A stretch of 64,000 nt of DNA from UBA1672 sp050633325 (GTDB lineage: Bacteria; Pseudomonadota; Alphaproteobacteria; Micavibrionales; Micavibrionaceae), in the NCBI GenBank assembly GCA_050633325.1, contig JBOEGH010000005.1:186001-250000 (forward strand), given 5' to 3'. Under the pieces are notes generated by a model that was not told the DNA's origin, made no database searches, and saw nothing but the letters and a program-made list of their open reading frames with translations. Position 1 is the stretch's first letter. Every line of letters begins with the position of its first letter. Both the position numbers and the translations under genes were made by a program. Positions 46,560-55,689 of this stretch are shown here, piece after piece.

Positions 46560-47989
46560 GCGACTGCTCCTTCTAAACGAGTATTTTGTTCTTTAACACA
46601 GACGTCACCACGAATAGTACGCCAGAAATTGTAAGCCATTATAAGTGCACCTATTAAATACAAGACACCACCCATAACACGAATAATATAAAATGGTTTC
46701 ATCGCCATAACACTTTCAACAAAAGAATATTGAAGGAAACCCATATCATCATATGAACGCCACATTAGACCTTGCATAATACCTGATACCCACATCGCAG
46801 ATATGTAGAAAACAATACCAATTGTTGCAATCCATAAATGGGCGCTAACAAGCTTAGTAGAGTAAAGGCGATCTCTTCCCCAAAGTCTTGGCACCATATA
46901 GTACAAACAACCAAATGTTATAAAACCATTCCAACCCAAAGCACCTGAGTGAACATGACCAACTGTCCAGTCAGTATAATGGGACAATGAGTTAACCGCT
47001 CTGATAGCCATTAAAGGACCTTCGAAAGTTGCCATACCATAAAACGCCAAGGAAATAACCATGAACTGTAATATAGGGTCTTCACGTAACTTATTCCACG
47101 CACCTGATAAAGTCATCGCGCCGTTGATCATACCACCCCAACTGGGCATCCATAGCATAATAGAAAATGTCATACCCAATGTTTGTGCCCAATCAGGCAA
47201 AGCGGTGTAATGCAAATGGTGCGGTCCCGCCCACATATAAAGGAAGATCAAAGACCAAAAATGGATAATAGACAATCTATAAGAATAAACAGGTCTCTCA
47301 GCTTGCTTTGGAACAAAATAATACATCATACCAAGGAAACCGGCAGTAAGGAAAAACCCAACCGCATTATGTCCATACCACCATTGTATCATTGCAGACT
47401 GCACACCGGCGAATGCGGAATAACTTTTAGCACCTGTAATATCAACCGGCAAAGCAAGACCATTAAACAGGTGAAGGATTGCTACGGTGACGATAAATGC
47501 AAGATAAAACCAGTTAGCAACGTATAAATGTGGCTCTTTACGTTTTACACATGTCATTAAAAACACAATAAGATAAGCGACCCAAACAATTGTTAACCAT
47601 AAATCTGCATACCACTCCGGTTGTGCATATTCTTTATTCTGGGTAACGCCCAATAAATACCCAACTGCGGCCATAACAATAAACAACTGATAACCCCAGA
47701 ATGTAAAACTGGCTAGCTTGTCACTCCACAACCTAACGCAACATGTACGCTGAACAACATAATAACTTGTTGCAAACAAAGCATTACCACCGAATGCAAA
47801 AATAACTGCCGATGTATGAATAGGACGCAAACGACCAAAACTCAAATATGGCTCAATATTCAATGACGGGAATGCCATTTGCGACGCAATAAACACGCCC
47901 ATAGACATACCGACAACCCCCCAAAAAACGGTAGCCAATGTGAATAATTTCACAATGTCATAATTGTAATTCAGCTCTTTAGTATTCAT
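46556..47989 (-). CDS. ccoN: cbb3 oxidase catalytic subunit CcoN
   Basis: The catalytic subunit of the high-affinity cbb3 oxidase used at low oxygen. It holds heme b, heme b3 and CuB. The 477-residue protein has about twelve helices. RPIHTSAVIFAFGGNALFAT near residue 54 contains a heme ligand; the WWYGHNAVGFFLTAGFLGMM stretch near 208 contains the CuB His and the region of the cross-linked Tyr; HVHSGALGWNGF carries ligands near the C-terminal third. It begins 20 bases after the TauE-like gene, with a GGAAAAAC ribosome-like site, so the low-oxygen promoter is probably that of the upstream gene. Confidence 0.97.
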   Translation of the reverse strand: MNTKELNYNYDIVKLFTLATVFWGVVGMSMGVFIASQMAFPSLNIEPYLSFGRLRPIHTSAVIFAFGGNALFATSYYVVQRTCCVRLWSDKLASFTFWGYQLFIVMAAVGYLLGVTQNKEYAQPEWYADLWLTIVWVAYLIVFLMTCVKRKEPHLYVANWFYLAFIVTVAILHLFNGLALPVDITGAKSYSAFAGVQSAMIQWWYGHNAVGFFLTAGFLGMMYYFVPKQAERPVYSYRLSIIHFWSLIFLYMWAGPHHLHYTALPDWAQTLGMTFSIMLWMPSWGGMINGAMTLSGAWNKLREDPILQFMVISLAFYGMATFEGPLMAIRAVNSLSHYTDWTVGHVHSGALGWNGFITFGCLYYMVPRLWGRDRLYSTKLVSAHLWIATIGIVFYISAMWVSGIMQGLMWRSYDDMGFLQYSFVESVMAMKPFYIIRVMGGVLYLIGALIMAYNFWRTIRGDVCVKEQNTRLEGAVA

Positions 47990-48009
47990 TTTGTTTTTCC
48001 TTTAAAAAA

Positions 48010-48729
48010 CTAAAATTCAAAAATAATTGTGCCCGCCAACGCAAACAACCAAAAACTACTAACAGTCATCGCGACTTGATTAACACGCACCGCGACATTT
48101 GGATATAGTTGTTTAAACTTATGTCCGCCAAATGCAACTAAAATTAACGCCGGCATAGTACCAATTGTAAATGCCCCCATCGCCAACGCCGATTCCAACA
48201 CCGTTTCAGCAGTAGCAGAGGCCAATAAAGCCGACACTACCAAGCCACACGGCATAAACCCCAGCAAAACACCAAGACCATATCTTTTCACAACACCGGG
48301 GTTATTCATCAACTTAGAAGACAAACCGGAAATCAATAAATAAGGGGCAGAAACCTTTATACGCGTTACCCACGGAAAAACTGCTGACATTTTCGGAAAG
48401 GCACTAACCAAGAAAACAACACCTGCCACCATTAACAATGGTGCAGATATCAAAGATTTCAGATCTGAAAAAACAAACGCCAGATTTATCACAGAACTAA
48501 CAAGTACGGCCAACACAACATATGTAGTCATGCGTCCCAAGTGATAAGGTAATAGCAATGAAGATCCTATCTTACCCATTTTAATTGATCCATCGACTTG
48601 CGCCAGTACAAATGGTGCGCACATTCCCGCGCAATGCGTAGTACCACCAACCAGCCCAGCCAAAAACAGACTGATAATCAGCCCGTGCGAAACCGCTATG
48701 TCATGAATGCATTGACCGATGAACATCAT
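48010..48729 (-). CDS. TauE/SafE-like membrane protein heading the cbb3 operon
   Basis: A 239-residue polytopic protein with about six membrane helices. The region GLVGGTTHCAGMCAPFVLAQ near residue 25 is typical of the TauE/SafE-like proteins found beside cco genes, where cysteines (HCAGMC) may bind or move metal. GLGVLLGFMPCGLVVSALL in the second half has a matching MPCG. This resembles DsbD/CcdA-type membrane cores. A copper or thiol role in cbb3 assembly is likely but not proved. The start at 48729 has an AAGGAG site 13 bases upstream. It is the first gene behind the FNR-type box and runs into ccoN with a 20-base gap. Confidence 0.83.
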   Translation of the reverse strand: MMFIGQCIHDIAVSHGLIISLFLAGLVGGTTHCAGMCAPFVLAQVDGSIKMGKIGSSLLLPYHLGRMTTYVVLAVLVSSVINLAFVFSDLKSLISAPLLMVAGVVFLVSAFPKMSAVFPWVTRIKVSAPYLLISGLSSKLMNNPGVVKRYGLGVLLGFMPCGLVVSALLASATAETVLESALAMGAFTIGTMPALILVAFGGHKFKQLYPNVAVRVNQVAMTVSSFWLFALAGTIIFEF

Positions 48730-48753
48730 AAAACTATTTAAACTCCTTTTATC

Positions 48754-48795
48754 ATTATCAAAAAACGAATACAGTAATGCCTTGACCAATGTCAA
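48754..48795 (-). promoter_or_regulatory. FNR-type box and -10 element of the cbb3 operon promoter
   Basis: TTGACCAATGTCAA (48782-48795) is a perfect inverted repeat of TTGAC/GTCAA with four bases between. On the minus strand GATAAT (48759-48754) lies where a -10 element would be, about 32 bases from the box centre. That predicts transcription near 48747 and a box centred at -41.5, the class II FNR geometry. It would activate the TauE-like gene and the following ccoNOQPGHIS genes when oxygen is low. The same box is also about 45 bases before the divergent fnr-like ATG, so autoregulation is possible. Confidence 0.82.
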
Positions 48796-48832
48796 TTTTA
48801 GCATTAGTTAAGCCGCAAAGTTGAATATATAT

Positions 48833-49537
48833 ATGACAGATAACAATTTTAAAAATATCCCTCTATTTCAGGGCTGCAAAAGCAGCTTTATTGACACGCT
48901 TCAAAAGCATGCGCAATACCAAACTCATGAAAAAGGCAAAATACTTTTCATTAACGATGAAAAAGCAGAGAGGTTTTATTTCATTAAAAATGGTTGGGTA
49001 AAGTTATTTCGAGAAACCTTAGATGGCGCACAAGCGGTTATAGACATACTACCTGCAGGAAAGATATTTGGAGAAACATCAATATTTGAAAATAACACTT
49101 ACCCATATAGCGCAGAAGTCATAGAATCTTCGGAAATAGTTTCCATGCCAATTGCAAACTTAAAAGCAGAAATTGAAAACAACAATGCAATGGCTTTGAA
49201 CATGCTGCGATCAATTACAAACGATCGACAACGACAAGATAAGCAAATTGAGCATCTATCACTACAAAACGCCCCGCAGCGCATTGGGTGCTTTTTACTC
49301 AGACTGGCAAACCAAAATACACGCGGCCCTATAACCATACATCTTCCATATGACAAAACATTAGTGGCATCACGCTTAGGAATGCAACCGGAAACATTTT
49401 CACGAGCGCTGGCAAGGTTAAGCAGAGATACCGGCATCAGAATCAAAGGCGCAACAATAGAACTAGATCAGTTAGACCAACTAACATGCTATTCTTGCTC
49501 TGCATGCTCATCAAGTTTTCCATGCAAAAACCTTTAA
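48833..49537 (+). CDS. Crp/Fnr family regulator with a C-terminal cysteine cluster
   Basis: A 234-residue regulator: cyclic-nucleotide-like sensor domain (about 10-125), dimer helix, and winged HTH (about 150-220). The recognition helix MQPETFSRALARL keeps the E-x-x-S-R pattern with which FNR reads TTGA half-sites, in line with the TTGAC boxes nearby. FNR's N-terminal cysteines are absent. Instead the last 16 residues hold CYSCSACSSSFPC (C-x2-C-x2-C-x5-C), which could bind an Fe-S cluster or another metal. ATG 48833 is used; TTG 48821 is in frame. No ribosome site is seen, so it may be leaderless. It diverges from the cbb3 operon it probably controls. Confidence 0.88.
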   Translation: MTDNNFKNIPLFQGCKSSFIDTLQKHAQYQTHEKGKILFINDEKAERFYFIKNGWVKLFRETLDGAQAVIDILPAGKIFGETSIFENNTYPYSAEVIESSEIVSMPIANLKAEIENNNAMALNMLRSITNDRQRQDKQIEHLSLQNAPQRIGCFLLRLANQNTRGPITIHLPYDKTLVASRLGMQPETFSRALARLSRDTGIRIKGATIELDQLDQLTCYSCSACSSSFPCKNL

Positions 49538-49587
49538 GAAACTAAGTCACATATTCTTAATAATTTAAAAAATTTGATACCCACAAA

Positions 49588-49627
49588 TTGACAAAGGTCA
49601 ATTATCAGTAAAATGTAATGATATAGA
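49588..49627 (+). promoter_or_regulatory. FNR-type box and -10 element before the 53-aa gene
   Basis: TTGACAAAGGTCAA (49588-49601) has the same half-sites as the cbb3 promoter box. TATAGA at 49622-49627 is at -10 spacing for a class II promoter; the box centre plus 41.5 falls at 49636, immediately before the ATG at 49637. The gene behind it should be activated with the cbb3 operon. Confidence 0.75.
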
Positions 49628-49636
49628 ACATGTGAC

Positions 49637-49798
49637 ATGGAACATGCTGCAGAAAATACTAAGAATAAGCGTTGGATAAAACGCTTTAAAAAGCCAAGCA
49701 AACAGATGTTTTGGACGTGGATAGCCTACCAAACAATAAAGGGCACACTCACCACTTCTCTTATATGGATTCCATTAATATGGGCATGGTTTAGATAA
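49637..49798 (+). CDS. 53-residue membrane protein under FNR-type control
   Basis: A short gene read directly from the sequence: an amphipathic basic start (KNKRWIKRFKKPSKQ, about residues 9-23) followed by one membrane helix, MFWTWIAYQTIKGTLTTSLI and WIPLIWAWFR to the end. The many tryptophans and positive N-terminal flank predict the N-terminus in the cytosol. It starts 36 bases after a TTGAC-N4-GTCAA box. Its predicted TSS lies almost at the ATG, so it too may be leaderless. No family is known to me. Co-regulation with cbb3 oxidase suggests a small oxidase subunit, an assembly aid, or a low-oxygen membrane modulator. It ends 23 bases from the convergent RND operon. Confidence 0.78.
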   Translation: MEHAAENTKNKRWIKRFKKPSKQMFWTWIAYQTIKGTLTTSLIWIPLIWAWFR

Positions 49799-49821
49799 GC
49801 TACAAATTAGCTTTAAGCCAC

Positions 49822-51177
49822 TCAATAAACACCCAGCGATTTATACAGCCTGACCAAACTCTCTGATTGTGCAGCCTCCGCAGTAATTAACGCTGAGTCA
49901 GCCTCGTTAACAGTACGTTGAGCGTCCAAAACATCTAGGAAAGAAATCTCACCTTCACGATAGAGCTCCTCAGAAAGAATAAAAGACCTCTCCGCACTAT
50001 CATACGCTTTTTGTAATGATACTCTCTGCTTATTAATATGAGCAGTATCAGTCAAAGCAGTTTCCACCTCTGTTACCGCACGTAACACAGCACTGCGATA
50101 TGATTGATAGGCCTGCATCTCCACCGCGCGCGCGGCATCAATACGCCCTTCTATACGCCCAAAGTCTAAAATAGAAACCGCCGCACCCAGCGCCGTATTC
50201 CATATAGATGTAGAATCAATCAGCGCACTTTCAGTAACCTTAAAAAATCCACTAATTGTAAATGTTGGGAACAGCTCCGCCGTAACACTTTCCGCCAAAG
50301 AAGTGTTAGCAGCAAGATTAGCAGAAGCAGCCCTAATATCAGGACGCATCGCCAAAACATTTGCAGGCGACATCAAAACCGGATCAACCGCACCGCCGGG
50401 TATATCCGCAACTTCACTTAATAATGGTAACAATTCGCCAGGAAACTTACCTGTTAGAACACTAAGTTGTAAGCGCGCATTATCAGCCAAACGATCAAAC
50501 TCAGGTATTGAAGACTTTGTTGTATTAACAATGGTCGTCGCACGCTCAACATCCAATTGAGGGGCTTCCCCAAACTCTCTTTGCTGTTTTATTAACTCCA
50601 ATGTTTTTTCTTGGGTAACAAGGTTTTTCTTTGCAACAGCACTTTGCTTTTGAAACGCACGATAATTAATATAACTTCGTGCAACATCCGCAATTAACGT
50701 AATTCCTACATCATGATATTCCGCTTCAACCGCTTCCAAACGGCTATTAGACGCAGAAGAGTTCTTACGGTTTTTACCAAACACATCTATTTCATAAGAC
50801 GCATCAAAACCAGCATCATAATAATCATCTACCTTAGAGGATGCGTTATCTTGTCTTCCACCAGTAGCCGAAGCATCAAGTTTAGGGAATAAAGCAGATC
50901 TGGTCGTTCTGCGAATGCCGCGAGCTTCTAAAATCTTGGCTTCTGCGATTTTGCGATCCGGACTGTCCGAAAGAGAAAACTCTACCAAACTATTCAACAC
51001 GGGATCATCGAACTTATTCCACCACCCTTGAAGAGATTCCACTTCAACCACAGAAGTTTCTTGCCCTTGAACACTTCCCCACTCTTTAGGAGAATTAAGT
51101 TCAGGAAAATTTTGTGCACCGGCAAAACAACCGGATAATAGAATAGTTGATGAAAGAATAACTAAACGTCGTGGCAT
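49822..51177 (-). CDS. RND efflux outer-membrane lipoprotein (OprM/NodT type)
   Basis: A 451-residue TolC-fold channel that connects the RND pump to the outside. The signal ends in a lipobox LLSGC with lipid-modified Cys17. The two outer membrane efflux protein repeats are visible in the alternating helical segments (SVVKNL-type helices in the middle; TEVETALTDTAHINKQRVSL and GEISFLDVLDAQRTVNEADS near the C-terminus, the latter diagnostic). It starts one base after the RND permease stop, so the three efflux genes form one operon in the order adaptor, permease, channel. Confidence 0.94.
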   Translation of the reverse strand: MPRRLVILSSTILLSGCFAGAQNFPELNSPKEWGSVQGQETSVVEVESLQGWWNKFDDPVLNSLVEFSLSDSPDRKIAEAKILEARGIRRTTRSALFPKLDASATGGRQDNASSKVDDYYDAGFDASYEIDVFGKNRKNSSASNSRLEAVEAEYHDVGITLIADVARSYINYRAFQKQSAVAKKNLVTQEKTLELIKQQREFGEAPQLDVERATTIVNTTKSSIPEFDRLADNARLQLSVLTGKFPGELLPLLSEVADIPGGAVDPVLMSPANVLAMRPDIRAASANLAANTSLAESVTAELFPTFTISGFFKVTESALIDSTSIWNTALGAAVSILDFGRIEGRIDAARAVEMQAYQSYRSAVLRAVTEVETALTDTAHINKQRVSLQKAYDSAERSFILSEELYREGEISFLDVLDAQRTVNEADSALITAEAAQSESLVRLYKSLGVY

Positions 51178-51178
51178 A

Positions 51179-54100
51179 TTATTTCTCCTTCGCTGCTTTT
51201 AGATGCTTGCCTTTTAACAAGTCCTCTAATTTGCGTAATACAACATAAAACATAGGCGTAAATATAAGCCCGAAAATAGTAAGACCAATCATACCGCAAA
51301 ATACAGCAATACCTATGGCTTGACGCATTTCCGCCCCCGCCCCATGACTTATAACCAGAGGCAAAACACCCATAATAAAGGCGATTGATGTCATTAAAAT
51401 CGGACGCAATCTAAGACGTGCGGACTCTCTGGCTGCATCAACAATACCATGCCCCCTTTTCTCAAGGTCACTGGCAAACTCTACAATCAAAATTGCATTC
51501 TTACATGCCAATCCGGCCAAAACAAATAAGGATATTTGCGTAAATATATTATTATCCCCGCCCATTCCAAAGAAATAACCAAACAGCCAAATACCAAGCA
51601 CAGCCGAAAGAATAGCCATAGGAACAATTAATATCACCGCAAGAGGCAAGCTCAAACTTTCATATTGCGCAGCTAAGACTAAGAATACCAACAATATACA
51701 AAGAGGGAAAATAAACACCGCAGTATTACCTGCCAATATTTGCTGGTAAGTCAATTCGGTCCACTCAAACTCCATTCCGGCAGGCAAAGTTTCATCTAAT
51801 ATTTTAACAATAGCATCCTGCGCTTGCCCTGAAGAATAACCGGGCGCGGGATTACCACTGATATCCGCAGAGCGAAATCCGTTATAACGCATCGCTGTAT
51901 CAGGGCCGAAAGTCTCTTGCACATTTACAAGTGATCCCAACGGTATCATATCACCACTAACATTACGGGTTTTAAGCGTTTTAATATCCTCGGGCGTTGA
52001 ACGGAATTGTTTATCAGCCTGCGCAACCACCTGATAAGTACGGCCGAACTGATTAAAATCATTGATATATAATGACCCTAAATATATCTGCATTGTACGG
52101 AATATATCATTAATCGGAACACCTAATTGCTGCGCTTTCGTACGGTCAACATCAACAAAAAGTTGCGGCATATTTATATTATAATTGGTCAATACAGGAA
52201 ACGCCAAAGCAGGATCTTGCATTGCCTTACCCACCACCGCTTGAACCGCTTTATCCAACGCGGCATATCCGGCATCTGTTCTGTCTTGGATTTGTAATTT
52301 AAACCCGCCAGACGTTCCCAAACCACGCACAGGTGGCGGTGGGAAAACAGCGACAAAAGCATCATCAATCATTCCAAATTGCTGTTGCAGTGATTGCGTT
52401 ATTGCAAATGCGCTTAGTTCACGGCTGCCGCGTTTATCAAAATCATTCAAAGGAATAAACACAACACCTGCACTAGGCGAGTTAACAAATCCATTAATAG
52501 AAAGACCGGGGAACTGGACTGCTGCTTCTACGCCTGGTTGTTTTTCTGCAATTTCACCCATTTGACGCAATACATCTTCTGTACGCTCCAACGTCGCACC
52601 GGGGGGGAGTTGCGCAATCGCAATCAAATACTTCTTATCTTGCGCGGGGACAAAACCTCTTGGAACTAAGCCAAAACTAGCACCTGTCGCAATAACAAGT
52701 ATAACATAAAGCACACTCATCATGGCAAGGCGGCGCGTTATGAATCGGCAGACACCATTACCATACGCGTTTTGAAACTTACCAAAAAATTTGTTAAAGC
52801 CATTAAAGAACCACCCGAAAAGAAAGTCCATTAACTTGGTTAATCGATCCTTTGGCGCATCTTTCGATCTAAGTAATAATGCCGCCATAGCTGGGCTCAA
52901 TGTCAAAGAGTTAAAGGTCGAAATAAATGTCGCAATTGCAATAGTCAGGGCAAATTGCTGATAAAACTGACCTGTCAGACCACTAATAAATGCAATAGGA
53001 ATAAACACCCCTGCCAACACAAGTGACGTAGCGATAATAGGCCCTGTAACCTCACTCATTGCTTGAATTGTCGCTTCGCGCGGGTTTTTACCCTCATCTA
53101 TATTACGCTCCACATTTTCAACAACAACGATCGCATCATCAACAACAATACCAATCGCAAGTATCAAACCAAATAGTGACAAAACATTAATAGAAAAGCC
53201 AAGCACATACATAAAGGCGAATGTCCCGACAATAGAAACAGGAACAGCTAGAAGAGGAATGATAGAAGCGCGCCAATTTTGTAAGAAAATGATAACCACA
53301 AGAACAACAAGTGCCACCGCCTCAAAAAGAGTTTTAATAACAGATTTTATAGAGTCTTTTACAAAAACAGTCGGATCATAAACAATAGAATAATCTATAC
53401 CTTCAGGCATGTTTTCCTTCAGTCTCTTCATCGTTTTACGCACATTTTTGGAAATATCTAACGCATTCGATCCGGGGGACGCGAAAATAGGAATAGCAAC
53501 AGCTTGCTGATTATTAAGCATAGACCTCAATGCATAACTCTGCGCATCTAACTCAACTCTGGCGACATCTTTTAAACGTGTAACAACACCACTTTCATCA
53601 CGCTTTATTATTATTTCTTCGAATTCTTCAGCACTTTGCAAACGTCCTTGCACATTAACCGGCAATTGCACCTGTACACTATCTTCATATGGCGGGCCAC
53701 CTATAACACCTGCGGCCACTTGTACGTTTTGACCACGAATAGCATCCGTAACCTCAGCGGCAGTCATTCCGCGTTCTGCAATTTTATTTGGATTTAACCA
53801 AACCCGCATCGCATAATCACCTGAACCAAAAAGCCTAACTTGCCCAACACCCTCTATCTTAGCAATTTCATCCTTAACATTGATCGTTCCGTAATTTCGT
53901 AGATACAACATATCATAACTGTCATCCGGAGAACGAAGATGAACAACCATAGTCAAGTCAGGTGAACTTTTAACAACAGTTACACCCAACTGGCGAGTTA
54001 CCTCCGGCAAACGCGGCAATGCTTGCTGCACACGGTTTTGAACAAGCTGTTGCGCCAAATCTACATCAGTACCAATTGCAAAAGTAACGGTAAGAGTCAT

Positions 54101-54367
54101 CCTGCCATCTGTCGATGCCAATGAATTCATATAAAGCATGTCTTCTACACCGTTTATCTGCTCTTCCAATGGTGTTGAAACAGTTTCGGAAATAACCGCA
54201 GGGTTCGCACCAGGGAAATTTGCGCTAACCACAATTGACGGAGGGGACACCTCAGGATATTCAGATATCGGCAACGCAAATATAGCAATACCACCGGCAA
54301 TAAAAACCAAAAGCGAAAGTACAGACGCAAAAATAGGCTTATCAACAAAATACTTGGAAATATTCAT
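51179..54367 (-). CDS. RND multidrug efflux permease (HAE1 family)
   Basis: A 1062-residue proton-driven trimeric inner-membrane pump of the AcrB/MexB class. Twelve helices and two large periplasmic loops are evident. It begins ISKYFVDKPIFASVLSLLVF, the family opening. The proton-relay aspartates are in GIVVDDAIVVVENVERN near residue 408, and GFKLQIQDRTDAGYAALDKA and related porter-domain segments follow. Length and motif order are complete. The substrate range cannot be read from sequence. It lies 35 bases after the adaptor gene. Confidence 0.96.
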   Translation of the reverse strand: MNISKYFVDKPIFASVLSLLVFIAGGIAIFALPISEYPEVSPPSIVVSANFPGANPAVISETVSTPLEEQINGVEDMLYMNSLASTDGRMTLTVTFAIGTDVDLAQQLVQNRVQQALPRLPEVTRQLGVTVVKSSPDLTMVVHLRSPDDSYDMLYLRNYGTINVKDEIAKIEGVGQVRLFGSGDYAMRVWLNPNKIAERGMTAAEVTDAIRGQNVQVAAGVIGGPPYEDSVQVQLPVNVQGRLQSAEEFEEIIIKRDESGVVTRLKDVARVELDAQSYALRSMLNNQQAVAIPIFASPGSNALDISKNVRKTMKRLKENMPEGIDYSIVYDPTVFVKDSIKSVIKTLFEAVALVVLVVIIFLQNWRASIIPLLAVPVSIVGTFAFMYVLGFSINVLSLFGLILAIGIVVDDAIVVVENVERNIDEGKNPREATIQAMSEVTGPIIATSLVLAGVFIPIAFISGLTGQFYQQFALTIAIATFISTFNSLTLSPAMAALLLRSKDAPKDRLTKLMDFLFGWFFNGFNKFFGKFQNAYGNGVCRFITRRLAMMSVLYVILVIATGASFGLVPRGFVPAQDKKYLIAIAQLPPGATLERTEDVLRQMGEIAEKQPGVEAAVQFPGLSINGFVNSPSAGVVFIPLNDFDKRGSRELSAFAITQSLQQQFGMIDDAFVAVFPPPPVRGLGTSGGFKLQIQDRTDAGYAALDKAVQAVVGKAMQDPALAFPVLTNYNINMPQLFVDVDRTKAQQLGVPINDIFRTMQIYLGSLYINDFNQFGRTYQVVAQADKQFRSTPEDIKTLKTRNVSGDMIPLGSLVNVQETFGPDTAMRYNGFRSADISGNPAPGYSSGQAQDAIVKILDETLPAGMEFEWTELTYQQILAGNTAVFIFPLCILLVFLVLAAQYESLSLPLAVILIVPMAILSAVLGIWLFGYFFGMGGDNNIFTQISLFVLAGLACKNAILIVEFASDLEKRGHGIVDAARESARLRLRPILMTSIAFIMGVLPLVISHGAGAEMRQAIGIAVFCGMIGLTIFGLIFTPMFYVVLRKLEDLLKGKHLKAAKEK

Positions 54368-54402
54368 GGGATTTAGTCCTTAATTATATTTTTATTTCGG
54401 CT

Positions 54403-55599
54403 CTATTTTGCCATTTCATTTTGGGTAGCAGGAGCACTTTCAGAATCTAATGGCTGCGCATTTTTAATTTGCGGAGCGACAGGCATACCAGGGCGAATAC
54501 GTATAACGCCCTCAGTAATCACTTTATCACCTTCATTTAGCCCCGAAGAAATAACACGCTTGCCATCCACACGTTTACCAAGGGTTATCTCACGATACTC
54601 AACCATATTTGTATCATTTACCACATATAGAAACTTACGATTTTGATCCGTTCCAACCGCTTTTTCACTAACCGTAATTTGGTTTTGCACAGACGCAGAC
54701 CCAATTTTCACACTAGCGAACATTCCAGGCAAAAGAGACTTATCCTTATTCGGAAATAAAGCGCGCGCACGTATAGTTCCTGTAGTGACATCAATTCTAT
54801 TATCAAAACTATGAATGAAACCTTCATATTCGAAATTACTATCACCAACAGTAAGCTTCACAGGGATTTTATGTTCTGCCGCCAGATCACGCGCAACACT
54901 GCGTATATATTTCAGATAACTTTGCTCATCCACTTCAAAATCCGCATAGATACCCTGCATAGATACAATTGATGTTAATAAAGGCGCCGAAGGCCCCGCC
55001 TGCACCAAATTACCGGCTTTAATTTCGGCACGGCTTACACGACCTGAAATTGGCGCCTTAACATGGGCATAATCCAAATCAATTTTTGCCCTGTCCAGAC
55101 GTGCTTGCGCCGCCTTAACCGATGAATCAGCAACACTATGCGCGCTTTTTCTTTCATCAAGCGTTCTTTTTGAAACTGCATTGGTTTTAATCAACTCTTT
55201 CGCTCGTTTTAACTCTACCCATCTCAATGATGATTGATTCTGAGCACCGCTAAGCTCGGCTTCGGCCTGATTAACTGCTGCTTCATAAGGGCGAGGATCA
55301 ATAACGTATAAAACATCGCCCTTTGCCACGACCTGACCATCTTCAAACTTCACTTCTGTGATCGTACCACTAACTTGCGGGCGTATTTCCGCGAAATCTA
55401 CGGCCTCCAGACGAGCAGAATATTTATTCCATATTTGCACTGGTTTTAACGAGACTACTTCAACACTAACAGGCATTGCCTGCGGCTTAGAACCTTCAGT
55501 AACAGATGCATTTACAGGATTTTTCTGAAATACATAAACGCCGCCACCAATTGCAGAAACAACCAAAGTTCCCAATAAAATCTTATTTTTTATACTCAT
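54403..55599 (-). CDS. RND efflux periplasmic adaptor (membrane fusion protein)
   Basis: A 398-residue adaptor that links the permease to the outer-membrane channel. An N-terminal anchor or signal (about residues 5-25) precedes the barrel-sandwich/lipoyl motif EIRPQVSGTITEVKFEDGQV near residue 70. A helical hairpin runs over about 100-170, then the second lipoyl half AHVKAPISGRVSRAEIKAGN. The beta-barrel and membrane-proximal domains complete the protein (GTIRARALFPNKDKSLLPGM). It is the first gene of the operon, 42 bases after a TetR-type operator. Confidence 0.95.
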   Translation of the reverse strand: MSIKNKILLGTLVVSAIGGGVYVFQKNPVNASVTEGSKPQAMPVSVEVVSLKPVQIWNKYSARLEAVDFAEIRPQVSGTITEVKFEDGQVVAKGDVLYVIDPRPYEAAVNQAEAELSGAQNQSSLRWVELKRAKELIKTNAVSKRTLDERKSAHSVADSSVKAAQARLDRAKIDLDYAHVKAPISGRVSRAEIKAGNLVQAGPSAPLLTSIVSMQGIYADFEVDEQSYLKYIRSVARDLAAEHKIPVKLTVGDSNFEYEGFIHSFDNRIDVTTGTIRARALFPNKDKSLLPGMFASVKIGSASVQNQITVSEKAVGTDQNRKFLYVVNDTNMVEYREITLGKRVDGKRVISSGLNEGDKVITEGVIRIRPGMPVAPQIKNAQPLDSESAPATQNEMAK

Positions 55600-55640
55600 A
55601 TCTAATACCTAAAATCTCTTCTATTACTTAACTAAAAAAA

Positions 55641-55656
55641 CTGACCGGTTAGTCAA
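55641..55656 (-). promoter_or_regulatory. TetR-type operator of the RND efflux operon
   Basis: On the minus strand TTGACTAACCGGTCAG is an imperfect palindrome starting with a -35-like TTGACT. It lies 42 bases upstream of the adaptor ATG. It matches the element before the repressor gene (56346-56361) at nearly every position. A repressor bound here would cover the -35 box. Confidence 0.82.
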
Positions 55657-55689
55657 ATTCTACCGAACGCAAAAACCAACAACGACCTA

